Shown: one piece after another, positions 53,731 to 61,562 of the stretch
Layout: every line of letters begins with the position of its first letter
Numbering within the stretch: the stretch's first letter is position 1
Source of the DNA: Halopenitus persicus
Lineage (GTDB): Archaea; Halobacteriota; Halobacteria; Halobacteriales; Haloferacaceae
Assembly (NCBI RefSeq): GCF_900107205.1
Contig: NZ_FNPC01000008.1
Coordinates: 62,001 to 126,000, forward strand
DNA length: 64,000 bases
Direction: 5' to 3'
Translations under genes and position numbers: made by a program
Notes under the pieces: generated by a model
What the model saw: only the letters and a program-made list of their open reading frames with translations
What the model was told of the DNA's origin: nothing
The model's database searches: none

Positions 53731-53786
53731 GCCGAGACCGCGATCGGCGGCGAGGCGTTTAAGTCGCCATCGCTCGATCACCGACC

Positions 53787-54218
53787 GTGCGCGTACGAGA
53801 CGCCGTCGAGGCCGACGCCCAGGCGATCGCGGCGCTGTCCGGGCAACCGGTCGACGCGACTCGAGAGGTCGTCCACGACCGGTCGGTCCGCGTCGCGGTT
53901 CCGGGGGAGGAAGACGTGGACGCGGACGCGGGGCCGGACCTCGACGAGCCGATCGCCTACGTCGCGTTCGACGCGCGGCGCGGGAGGGTGCACCTGACCG
54001 GATTCGCCGGCGAGGAGGCGGCGCTTCGGCGGCTGCTCGAGGAACCGGCACGGTTCGCGGACCGGGAAGGAATGGCAGTCGAGGCGATCGTCGACCGGGA
54101 CGACGAAGCGCGGCGATCGATCGTGGAGGCTGCCGGCTTCGAGGACGTTGGATCCGGACCGCGGTTCGACGGGGCCGAAACGGTTCGCTATCGACTGCCG
54201 GCGACCGAGCAGGGCTAG
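53787..54218 (+). CDS. GNAT-like acetyltransferase family protein
   Basis: The 143-residue protein has the GNAT strand order: VRDAVEADAQAIAALSGQPV at the start, IAYVAFDARRGRVHLTGF in the centre and RRSIVEAAGFEDVGSGPRF near the end, the usual helix-AGF ending of N-acetyltransferases. The acetyl-CoA loop is degenerate, so activity is uncertain. Start is GTG at 53787, 27 nt after TTTAAGTCG. Its stop lies inside a 17-bp tandem duplication that also reaches the convergent DP1 stop. Confidence 0.68.
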   Translation: MRVRDAVEADAQAIAALSGQPVDATREVVHDRSVRVAVPGEEDVDADAGPDLDEPIAYVAFDARRGRVHLTGFAGEEAALRRLLEEPARFADREGMAVEAIVDRDDEARRSIVEAAGFEDVGSGPRFDGAETVRYRLPATEQG

Positions 54219-54234
54219 CGACCGAGCAGGGCTA
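54201..54234. repeat. 17-bp tandem duplication spanning two stop codons
   Basis: GCGACCGAGCAGGGCTA occurs twice in direct succession. The first copy contains the stop of the acetyltransferase-like gene, and the second supplies bases of the convergent DP1 stop. Confidence 0.9.
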
Positions 54235-55875
54235 GGCGAACTTTCGGACGGTCATATCCAGCGTATCGAGGTCGAGGATCGGTGCGAACCCGCAGTCGGG
54301 GTCGATGTTGACGGACTTCTGGAAGTCTGTCTGTTCCTGCCAGCAGCCGGAGTTGACCGCGAGGACGTTGTGGTATTTCCCCCAGCCGAGCTTGTGCACG
54401 TGGCCGGTGTGGAACACCTCCGGGACGTCCTCGATGACGAGGTGGTCGCGCTCCTCGGGCGCCACTCGGGTGTGGCCGCCGAACTGCGGCGCGACGTGTC
54501 GCTTCTTGAGCAGGTGATACATCGCCTTGTGGGGGTCGTCGTAGCTGGCCTTGTCGGCGGGGAGTTCGGCGATGACCTCGTCGAGGGAAACGCCGTGGTA
54601 CATCAGGACGGAGACGCCCTCGACCGTGACCGCGGCCGGGTTCGAGACGATCCGCGAGTCGTGTGCGGACATCAGATCGCGAAGCTCCTCGTCGAAGGCG
54701 GGTTGGGGTTCCGCGAGCCGGACCGCGTCGTGGTTCCCCGGGATCATCACGATCTCGAGGTCGCCGGGGACCGATTTGAGGTGCTCCGAGAACCGCTCGT
54801 ACTGTTCGTAGATGTCGACGATGTCGAGCTCCTCGTCCTGGTCGGGGTAGACGCCGACGCCCTCGACCATATCCCCGGCGAGAAGCAGGTATTCGACCGC
54901 GGACGCGTCCTCGGTGTGGAGCCAGTCGGCAAACGACTCCCAGGCGTCGCGCATAAACTCCTGGGAGCCGACGTGAACGTCCGAGATGAGCGCGGCCTGT
55001 ACGTGTCGGTCGGCGTAGCTCGGCTGGAACGTTCGGGGGACGTCCGGGAAGTGGACCGCGTCGGCGAAGAGGATCCCGGCGTCGTCGGCCAGCGTCCCGT
55101 CGACCGCGATACACTCGTCGAGGAGGATCTCGTCGACGACGTCCGCGATCCCCTTGTCCTTCATGATCAGCGCCGGGAACGTCCCCGTCGTGTCCTCGAG
55201 TTCGACGAGCCAATGGCCCGACCTGGTCGATCGGACGTCGTTGACGAGCCCGATCATCGCCGCGTCGCTGCCGCCGGGCATCTCCGCGATCGCGCTCGCC
55301 GGACGGTGGTTGACGCGCCCCCGGAGGATCTTCGAGAGGCGTTCGTACCGGTCACGAAACGTCCGGACGAAGTCCGCGTACTCGCCCGTACCGGTGCTAT
55401 GGCCGGTCATATCGTTCGCGACCTCGAGCGACTGGCGATCGACGGACGCCGGCCGGTCCGACGTGTCCGGGTCGGCTCTCGGTTCGGGTTGGGACTCCGA
55501 TTTCGGTTGGGGACTCGATTCGGGTTCTGAAGTCGACGCGGGTCCTGAAGTCGGTTCGGATCCTGGAGTCGATCCGGATTCCTCGCGTTCCGTATCGGAT
55601 TTCTCCGACCCCTTTGTTTCGACTGGAGATCCCTCTCTATTCGGCGTGTTTCTCGAACGATCGGATCCAGTCGAAACGGAGGGATCGGACTCGATCGTGG
55701 CCCGGATGTGGTCGCTCGTGATGCAAAGCGTGTCCGCCGGGACGTGCTCGACTACGGCCTCGATCGTGGCGTGTGGGTCGTCGGTTCCCGCGATGAGGGT
55801 GATCGCCTCCCGGTCGGCGTTGTACCCCCGCTCGGTGAGTTCCATCACGATCCGCGACGACGTCTCCAGTGGCAC
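54232..55875 (-). CDS. dp1: DNA polymerase D small subunit (DP1)
   Basis: DP1 is the exonuclease-bearing small subunit of the archaeal replicative polymerase D. After an N-terminal helical domain and an acidic Ser/Glu/Pro-rich linker (about 80-150), there is an OB fold (near 200-260) and a calcineurin-like phosphoesterase with all metal motifs: LISDVHVGSQEF near 295, LLAGDMVEGVGVYP, IPGNHDAVRLAEP near 380, MYHGVSLDE and FHTGHVHKLGW near 493. So 3'-5' exonuclease activity is expected. The start is GTG at 55875 (VPLETSSRIVMEL), preceded by TTTTGT at the leaderless spacing; a start 50 codons further up is possible. DP1, a signal peptidase and Orc1 next to the origin is the arrangement I recall from other haloarchaea. 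Confidence 0.95.
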   Translation of the reverse strand: MPLETSSRIVMELTERGYNADREAITLIAGTDDPHATIEAVVEHVPADTLCITSDHIRATIESDPSVSTGSDRSRNTPNREGSPVETKGSEKSDTEREESGSTPGSEPTSGPASTSEPESSPQPKSESQPEPRADPDTSDRPASVDRQSLEVANDMTGHSTGTGEYADFVRTFRDRYERLSKILRGRVNHRPASAIAEMPGGSDAAMIGLVNDVRSTRSGHWLVELEDTTGTFPALIMKDKGIADVVDEILLDECIAVDGTLADDAGILFADAVHFPDVPRTFQPSYADRHVQAALISDVHVGSQEFMRDAWESFADWLHTEDASAVEYLLLAGDMVEGVGVYPDQDEELDIVDIYEQYERFSEHLKSVPGDLEIVMIPGNHDAVRLAEPQPAFDEELRDLMSAHDSRIVSNPAAVTVEGVSVLMYHGVSLDEVIAELPADKASYDDPHKAMYHLLKKRHVAPQFGGHTRVAPEERDHLVIEDVPEVFHTGHVHKLGWGKYHNVLAVNSGCWQEQTDFQKSVNIDPDCGFAPILDLDTLDMTVRKFA

Positions 55876-56051
55876 GGATCGCCGAACGGCCAGCGTGGAC
55901 AAAAGCATGCCGACCGACGTCGATCCGTGCCGGAGCGCGACCGCTTCGAGCGCGACCGGCGTGTCCGGCCGTATCGAACCGGACGTATATTGACCGTCCG
56001 CCGCCCCCGGAGCCAGAACGTTCAAACCCGAAGCCGCGAAAGTCGGACCAA

Positions 56052-57524
56052 ATGGGACCCGGGAACGATCGGTCGCAGGGACCGTCGGACGACGATCGAC
56101 GGTCCGAGGACGACCGGATCGACGATTCCCGTGAACGCCGCCCTCCGGAAGACCACGACGGGAACGGTGACGAGCACGGCGCCGAGCACGATGACGGATA
56201 CGGATTCGAGGACGGCGACGAATACGGGTTCGAAGACGGCGATAGCAGCCCGGAAGCTGACGCGGACGCCGATCGAGGAGCGACGGATCCCGAGGACGGA
56301 TTCGAATGGCAAAAACGGGATCGAACGGGAGATCCGGAGGCGTCGAACGTCCCCGATCGAAGACGAAACGAGGACGACCACGCTCGGCGGTCGACGGAGG
56401 ATCGGCGATCGGCGGACGATCAAGGGTCGGATGACGATCAGCAGTCGTCCGATGATTTCACGCACCAGTCATTCGACGGTTCGACCGACGACGAGGCATC
56501 ACGCCGGACGGAGCGACCGATCCGGAGTGAGGAAGCCGGGGAGGCCCGGGAAGCTGGGAGGACCCGGAAAGCTGGGAGGACCCGGAAAGCTGAGAGGACC
56601 CAGGAATCAGGATCGGATCGAAACCCAGTATCGAGCACGGACGAGTCCGCTTCCGGTTCCTCGTCGGGCGGCGGTTCCGCCGAGGGGCCCCCGCCGGAGC
56701 CGGGAACGACCGCGGCCGCCGAACGGGGACGACGACGTGATCGTGGACGACCGTCGGAAGATCGGGGGATAATCCGGCGATTTCTGACGGCACGGGAGGG
56801 GCCGATGGTGTGGATCCGGGACGTCGTCACGAGCGTCGTGATCGTCCTCGCGATCGGGGCGCTGCTGTTCGCCGTCAGCGGCGTCTGGCCGCCGATGGTT
56901 GCCGTCGAGTCGGGCAGCATGGATCCGAACATGGAGAAGGGCGATCTGATCGTCGTCACCGAGCCGGGTCGGTTGGCGCCGGACGCGGCCACGAACGACG
57001 TCGGGATCGTGACCCGTGAGGTCGCCGAACGGGAGGGCTATCGGTCCTTCGACGCCCCCGGATCGGTGATCGTGTACACCTTCCCCGGTCGAGTCGGGTC
57101 GCCGATCATTCACAGAGCGATGTTTCACGTCGAGGCGGGCGAGAACTGGGTCGATCGGGCCAACCCGCAGTATCTGAACGCCGAGACCTGTGCGGACGTC
57201 CAGAACTGTCCGGCGCCCCATTCCGGGTTCATCACGAAAGGGGACAACAACGGTCGTTACGACCAGGCGAGCGGCATCGCGCCGCCGGTGAAACCCGAGT
57301 GGGTGACCGGCGTCGCACGCGTTCGGATCCCGTATCTCGGGTGGATCCGGCTGGTCGCCACCGGGCAGGCCACGACGGACGAGTTCATCGAGGCGGTGAC
57401 CTCGGGAACGCTGGGAGCGGGCGGAATACCGGGTCTGCCAGGAGCGATGGGCGGTCCGAGCACGATGGCGATCGTGGGATCCGCCGCCGTCGGAGTCGCG
57501 GCAGTCCGGCGATCGCGAGGATGA
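56052..57524 (+). CDS. Signal peptidase I (S26) with a long disordered N-terminus
   Basis: The 490-residue protein begins with about 250 residues of charged low complexity, including GYGFEDGDEYGFEDGD and a RTRKAGRTRKAERTQ repeat. A membrane helix (about 255-275) follows, then the catalytic part: Ser in VESGSMDPNMEKGDLI near 290, His in IIHRAMFH near 351, KGDNNGRYDQ near 396 and PYLGWIRLV. A final hydrophobic segment closes it. This Ser/His peptidase is the Sec11 type that cleaves general secretory signals, and it is distinct from the surface-cluster enzyme. The region upstream is shared with the divergent dp1 gene. Confidence 0.9.
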   Translation: MGPGNDRSQGPSDDDRRSEDDRIDDSRERRPPEDHDGNGDEHGAEHDDGYGFEDGDEYGFEDGDSSPEADADADRGATDPEDGFEWQKRDRTGDPEASNVPDRRRNEDDHARRSTEDRRSADDQGSDDDQQSSDDFTHQSFDGSTDDEASRRTERPIRSEEAGEAREAGRTRKAGRTRKAERTQESGSDRNPVSSTDESASGSSSGGGSAEGPPPEPGTTAAAERGRRRDRGRPSEDRGIIRRFLTAREGPMVWIRDVVTSVVIVLAIGALLFAVSGVWPPMVAVESGSMDPNMEKGDLIVVTEPGRLAPDAATNDVGIVTREVAEREGYRSFDAPGSVIVYTFPGRVGSPIIHRAMFHVEAGENWVDRANPQYLNAETCADVQNCPAPHSGFITKGDNNGRYDQASGIAPPVKPEWVTGVARVRIPYLGWIRLVATGQATTDEFIEAVTSGTLGAGGIPGLPGAMGGPSTMAIVGSAAVGVAAVRRSRG

Positions 57525-57591
57525 GCAACGGAGCGAGTCGAAGAATAGGTGATGGAAACGAGTCGAAGCGGCGGTCGAGAGCGGCCGGAGC

Positions 57592-59649
57592 CTAGTTGTC
57601 GAACCGCGCCTGGACGAACGGTTGGGCGTTCTCGATGTCGCCGAGTCGGGAATCCGACAGGAGGACGGCCTCGGTCTCGTCGATGGGCACGGAGAGGCTC
57701 ATCTCCTTGGTCCGACCGTATCGGCCCTTCGAGACGACGACCGCGTTGACGATCCCGAGCATATCGAGCTCGGAGATGAGGTCGGTGACCCGACGCTGGG
57801 TGAGCACGTCGGCGTCGATCTCCTCACAGAGGCGCTTGTAGATGTTGAACACCTCACCGGTGTTGATGTTGTGGACGCCGTTCTGCTCGAGGAGGATGAT
57901 CGAAAAGAGGACGATCTTGCTCTGGGTGGGGAGCGTGCGGACGACCTCGACGACGCGGTCGAGTTCGATCTTGTCCTGTGCCTGCCGGACGTGCTCCTCG
58001 CCGATCACCTCCGCCTGGGACCGTTCGGCGAGCTCGCCCGCGGTCCGCAACAGGTCGAGCGCGCGGCGGGCGTCCCCGTGTTCCTGCGCCGCGAAGGCCG
58101 CACACAGGGGGATCACGTCCTCGGTGAGCGCGTCGGGTTTAAACGCGACGTCGGCACGGTGTTGGAGGATGTCCCGGAGCTGGTTGGCGTCGTACGGCGG
58201 GAAGACGATCTCCTCCTCGCCGAGGCTCGATTTGACGCGTGGATCGAGGAAGTCGGTGAACTTCAGGTCGTTCGAGATGCCCATGATGGAGATCCGCGAG
58301 TTGTCGAGCTCGGAGTTCATCCGCGAGAGGTTATACAGCGTGTCGTCGCCCGACTTCTCGACGAGCTTGTCGATCTCGTCGAGCATGATCACGGCCACGC
58401 GTTCGTGGTAGTCCACCGCGTCGAAGAACGTGGAGTAGACGCGGTCGGTCGGCCAGCCCGTCATCGGGACCTCCTCCATCGTCTCGGCGTCGTCGCGAAG
58501 CTCCTCGATCCGGGCGTCGATCGCGTCGGGATCGTCGAAGGGCGTGTTCGTGAGGGGCGCGTCGTCGACCTCGTGGGAGGCGTTCTCGACTTCGGGGGGC
58601 GCGTTCTCGACTTCGGGGGGCGCGTTCTCGACTTCGGGGGACGCGTCCTCAACCCGGGATCGAAGCGTCTCGAGTTCGTCGATCCGGTCGGCGATCACCT
58701 CCTGGTTCTGCTGGATGAACTTGTTCGCGAGCTGCGCGAGCACGCGATACTGGGTATCGGTGACCTCACAGTTGATGTACTCGACCTCGCAGGGGACGTC
58801 GTACTTCTTGGAGGTCGACTCGAGTTCGTTGGAGACGAACTTCGCGGAGGCCGTCTTGCCGGTACCGGTCTTTCCGTAGATGAGGATGTTCGAGGGCGTG
58901 TCGCCGCGGAGCGCGGAGACGAGGATCGTCGCCATCCGGTTGATTTGGTCGGTTCGATGGGGGAGTTCGTGGGGCGTGTAGGAGGGTCGCAGGACCTCCT
59001 TGTTCTCGAAGATGGGTTCGCCGGAGAGAAGGTCGTCGAACAAGCCCTGGCTTTCGTCCTCGTCGTCCGCATCGCCCTGGAAGACGACGCCGTCCAGATC
59101 GACGTCGGTCGACGACCGATCCCGGCTGGGTGAGTGGTCGACCGCAACGTCCACGTCGGCGTCGACGCCCGTATCGAGGTCCGCATCGACATCAGTCGTC
59201 GTCTCGGCATCAGCCGTCGTCTCGGCATCAGTCGTCTCGGCGTCGGCTGTGGTTCGTGCCGAGCCGGTGGACGACGAGTTCGCTTCGGATCGATTCGAAC
59301 CGGACGGCACCGTTTCCGGTGGAGACGCCTTCGTTCCCGGATCCGCGGATTGATCGTGATCTCGATCGTTGTCCATCATCCCGGATCGAGATTCCTTCGT
59401 GCCGCCAGTCGTACCGGTGCCGCCAGTCGTTTCGGCGTCGTCCGATTCCCGGGCATCGGATTCGACGACGGCATCGACGGACGTTGCGTCGTTGGATCCC
59501 GCGTCCGCGCCGTCGGATCCCGGATCGTCACTTGCCGGATCTGCGGCATTCGCCGGGTCCGTCCCGTCCGGGGACGGATCGTTTCGTCTCGAAGTCTCGG
59601 CGTCGGTCGTCTCGGATTCGTGTTCCGATGTCGTGTGTTCGGTTCCCAT
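57592..59649 (-). CDS. orc1: Orc1/Cdc6 replication initiator
   Basis: The 685-residue AAA+ initiator binds the origin next to it. The first 200 residues are Asp/Thr/Ser-rich low complexity (TTADAETTDAETTADAETT). Walker A is YGKTGTGKTASAKF near 262, Walker B VIMLDEIDKLVEKSGDD near 421, sensor 1 MGISNDLKFTDFLDPRVKSS, arginine-rich HGDARRALDLLRTAG near 525, and a C-terminal winged helix (TQSKIVLFSIILLEQNG to the end). A tandem PPEVENA heptapeptide repeat (about 332-355, encoded by a 21-bp DNA repeat) interrupts the AAA+ domain between Walker A and B. The ATG at 59649 is the first that leaves a promoter upstream; longer frames run into origin repeats. Confidence 0.95.
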   Translation of the reverse strand: MGTEHTTSEHESETTDAETSRRNDPSPDGTDPANAADPASDDPGSDGADAGSNDATSVDAVVESDARESDDAETTGGTGTTGGTKESRSGMMDNDRDHDQSADPGTKASPPETVPSGSNRSEANSSSTGSARTTADAETTDAETTADAETTTDVDADLDTGVDADVDVAVDHSPSRDRSSTDVDLDGVVFQGDADDEDESQGLFDDLLSGEPIFENKEVLRPSYTPHELPHRTDQINRMATILVSALRGDTPSNILIYGKTGTGKTASAKFVSNELESTSKKYDVPCEVEYINCEVTDTQYRVLAQLANKFIQQNQEVIADRIDELETLRSRVEDASPEVENAPPEVENAPPEVENASHEVDDAPLTNTPFDDPDAIDARIEELRDDAETMEEVPMTGWPTDRVYSTFFDAVDYHERVAVIMLDEIDKLVEKSGDDTLYNLSRMNSELDNSRISIMGISNDLKFTDFLDPRVKSSLGEEEIVFPPYDANQLRDILQHRADVAFKPDALTEDVIPLCAAFAAQEHGDARRALDLLRTAGELAERSQAEVIGEEHVRQAQDKIELDRVVEVVRTLPTQSKIVLFSIILLEQNGVHNINTGEVFNIYKRLCEEIDADVLTQRRVTDLISELDMLGIVNAVVVSKGRYGRTKEMSLSVPIDETEAVLLSDSRLGDIENAQPFVQARFDN
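58575..58650. repeat. 21-bp repeat inside orc1
   Basis: GACTTCGGGGGGCGCGTTCTC repeats three to four times in frame and encodes the PPEVENA heptads on the minus strand. It is a coding minisatellite in the initiator gene. Confidence 0.9.
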
Positions 59650-59655
59650 CGATAA

Positions 59656-59679
59656 CCCCTCTGTTTCAGGTGGAGAACT
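59656..59679 (-). promoter_or_regulatory. ORB-like element in the orc1 leader
   Basis: Minus strand reads TTCTCCACCTGAAACAGAGG followed by GG. This matches the pattern TTCCACACGAAACGAAGGGG with two small insertions. It lies in the untranslated leader of orc1, so Orc1 binding here could be autoregulatory. Confidence 0.5.
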
Positions 59680-59787
59680 CCGAGATGGCGCGTAGATACC
59701 GCCGTTCAGCGGCGGATGGAGGCGTATTCCTCGAGGAAGCCACAACGGAGCGTCCAGATGATGCAATCGAAACAGATGTCCACATAC

Positions 59788-59796
59788 GATAAAAGC
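59788..59796 (-). promoter_or_regulatory. TATA-like box of orc1
   Basis: GCTTTTATC (minus strand) is the best basal promoter before orc1. It predicts a leader of about 110 nt that includes the ORB-like element at 59656-59679. Confidence 0.45.
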
Positions 59797-59868
59797 GTTG
59801 CCCTCTCCAGTTGAAAGGATGGTGTGATAACTGATGCTATTGAACGCGGTGAACACGCCCGAACGGGC

Positions 59869-59975
59869 AGCTCCAGCGGAAACGGAGGGGTTCGGGAAGG
59901 GACGGAGGAGCTCGGGAGGAGACGAAGGGGTCTGGAGCGGAAACGAAGGGGTGGTCGATGAAAACGAAGGGATGG
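59869..59975 (+). repeat. Cluster of degenerate rightward ORB-like elements
   Basis: CTCCAGCGGAAACGGAGGGG (59871-59890), GGAGCGGAAACGAAGGGGTG (about 59934-59953) and ATGAAAACGAAGGGATGG (59958-59975) share the core GAAACGAAGGGG with the full ORBs. A fourth, GACGAAGGGG, ends near 59930. They probably bind Orc1 with lower affinity. Confidence 0.6.
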
Positions 59976-60184
59976 TCGATGAGCTGGAGCGGCGCGAGCG
60001 GGGACCGAACGGGGGACGGATGACGCGTAGCGAGCGGAATCTCACCCGGTGCGATACCCGGTCGTGGGAACGATCCCGAGTGAGGTGGATAACAGCAACG
60101 TGCGATGAATCACTACGAGATCGTATGCCGTGGGGATCGTTAACTTACATCAAATGCTGTTTACGTCCATTCGCATATTGTCCA

Positions 60185-60241
60185 CGATCCATCGTTCACC
60201 TTACCGCGATCCATCGTTCATCCTACCGGCTAGTCGGTAGG
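60185..60241. repeat. 22-bp tandem repeat joined to a palindrome
   Basis: CGATCCATCGTTCACCTTAC (60185-60204, unit of 22 bp) is followed directly by a second copy with two changes. The second copy runs into CCTACCG-GCTAGT-CGGTAGG (60222-60241), a 7-bp inverted repeat. The block lies between the ORB cluster and the left full ORB. Confidence 0.7.
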
Positions 60242-60296
60242 ACGAACCTTTCTCTCATTAGCCGGTCGATCTCGTCCGTCCGTGTTTGACGATTTT

Positions 60297-60330
60297 CCCC
60301 CTCCCCCACCCCTTCGTTTCGTGTGGAGAC
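60297..60330 (-). promoter_or_regulatory. Full origin recognition box, left
   Basis: On the minus strand this reads TCTCCACACGAAACGAAGGG followed by a long G-rich run (GTGGGGGAGGGG). Its G-rich end points away from the AT-rich segment. It is a near-exact inverted copy of the element at 60519-60549. Confidence 0.85.
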
Positions 60331-60370
60331 CGTGGTTGATGCCCTCCGCGGAACGGGAACGGGACGGATC

Positions 60371-60475
60371 AGTTAATAAGAAACCTCTGAATACAGTTAT
60401 TTTATATTAATATAGTTGTGAATTATTTTTCTGTACTGGAATACGGGTCCGTTTTGTGAGTATTATATATAAAAC
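60371..60475. other. AT-rich duplex unwinding element
   Basis: This is the most AT-rich stretch of the window. It includes GTTATTTTATATTAATATAG and TATTATATATAAAA, and lies exactly between the two inverted full ORBs, where Orc1-driven melting would begin. Confidence 0.8.
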
Positions 60476-60518
60476 CACCGCTATTACAAACACCCCTCCC
60501 CCACCCCTCCCACACCGA

Positions 60519-60549
60519 GTTCCACACGAAACGAAGGGGTGGGGGGGGG
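60519..60549 (+). promoter_or_regulatory. Full origin recognition box, right
   Basis: GTTCCACACGAAACGAAGGG followed by GTGGGGGGGGG. A second C-rich run in the opposite sense (CACCCCTCCCCCACCCCTCC, 60491-60510) lies directly before it. Confidence 0.85.
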
Positions 60550-60593
60550 TTCCGTCAACGGTCTCCCATCAGTAACCGTCCGACGGTCGTTCG

Positions 60594-60785
60594 TCTCGTG
60601 AACTGGTATAACTGGTATTCTCGTGAACTGGTATTCTCGTGAACTGGTATCGGGGAATGCGTCCAATGGGTGGCATTCGTCCTCCGGATGAACCGGTCCA
60701 TCCACCTGAACTGCTTCCTACTCCGGACTGTTTCCCTGCCCTGAACTGCGTCTCGTCCCCCTGAACTGCTTCCCGTCCTTTTGAC
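60594..60785. repeat. Short repeats between the origin and oapA
   Basis: CTCGTGAACTGGTATT-like units (16 bp) repeat three times at 60594-60650, and CCTGAACTGCTTC-like units occur three times at about 60704-60775. Neither resembles an ORB. Confidence 0.7.
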
Positions 60786-60852
60786 ACGAACCGTCCTCCG
60801 TCCTCCGATTGTCGAGAGTCCGCAAGAGGGAGTCGTTGCCGCGTCTGACGCA

Positions 60853-60915
60853 GTTCTTAAGTGAGAGCGGCGTGGAACGTGCGGTATACTCCCCGCGCCG
60901 CCGCAGGGACGGAGG
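60853..60915 (+). promoter_or_regulatory. oapA promoter and ribosome binding site
   Basis: TTCTTAAG (60853-60860) is a TATA-like element. GGAGG at 60911-60915 is an unusually good Shine-Dalgarno sequence for this genome, 5 nt before the ATG at 60921. Confidence 0.5.
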
Positions 60916-60920
60916 ACAGG

Positions 60921-61562
60921 ATGGGACTGCTCACGAATCTCAAAGACAGTATCTCGAAGGTCTCTGACCGGCTGTTCGCGGACGAGGAGCCGAAGCGGAT
61001 CGGCATCTACGGTCCGCCGAACGCCGGCAAGACGACGCTCGCGAACCGCATTGCCCGTGATTGGACCGGCGACGCCGTCGGCCCCGAAAGCCACGTTCCA
61101 CACGAAACGCGCCGGGCTCGCCGCAAGGAGGGCGTCGAGATCGAGCGCAACGGGCGAACGGTCACGATCGACATCGTCGACACGCCGGGCGTCACGACCA
61201 AGGTCGACTACAAGGAGTTCCTCGACCACGATATGGAGAAGGACGACGCCGTCCGCCGGTCGCGCGAGGCGACCGAGGGCGTCGCGGAGGCGATGCACTG
61301 GCTCCGCGAGGACGTCGACGGCGTCATCTACGTGCTCGATTCCACGACCGACCCGTTCACCCAGGTGAACACGATGCTCATCGGCATCATCGAGTCCCAG
61401 GATCTCCCCGTTCTCATCCTCGCGAACAAGACCGACCTCCCGGAATCGAACATCCAGCGCGTCGCCAACGCCTTCCCGCAACACGAGACCATCCCCCTCT
61501 CGGCGCTCGAGGGCGACAATATGGATGAAGTCTACGACAAGATCGCGGAGTACTTCGGATAA
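60921..61562 (+). CDS. oapA: Origin-associated Era-like GTPase OapA
   Basis: The 213-residue protein is a small GTPase: G1 GIYGPPNAGKTTLANRIA near 28, G3 IVDTPGVTTKVDYKEFLDHD near 82, G4 ILANKTDLPE near 167 and G5 PLSALEGDN near 192. It belongs to the family encoded beside haloarchaeal main origins and called origin-associated protein A; its mechanism is not settled. The G2-region sequence SHVPHETRRARR is encoded by DNA containing a 15-nt exact match to the ORB core. The start follows a Shine-Dalgarno sequence. Stop and next start overlap as TAATG. Confidence 0.93.
   Translation: MGLLTNLKDSISKVSDRLFADEEPKRIGIYGPPNAGKTTLANRIARDWTGDAVGPESHVPHETRRARRKEGVEIERNGRTVTIDIVDTPGVTTKVDYKEFLDHDMEKDDAVRRSREATEGVAEAMHWLREDVDGVIYVLDSTTDPFTQVNTMLIGIIESQDLPVLILANKTDLPESNIQRVANAFPQHETIPLSALEGDNMDEVYDKIAEYFG

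Larger units (their letters stand above)
59650..60920. other. Replication origin region (oriC1-type)
   Basis: This 1.27 kb non-coding region lies between orc1 and the origin-associated oap operon. It contains the orc1 promoter, a cluster of rightward ORB-like elements (59869-59975), a 22-bp tandem repeat with a palindrome, two full inverted ORBs flanking an AT-rich segment, and short repeats toward oapA. Gene order DP1, signal peptidase, orc1, origin, oapABC is what I recall of main haloarchaeal origins. No open frame in it looks real. Confidence 0.9.

Noticed and set aside
57300-57520. Sortase or LPXTG-type C-terminal anchor in the Sec11-like protein
   Set aside because: The ending (hydrophobic stretch then RRSRG) is only loosely similar, and the protein is already membrane-embedded.
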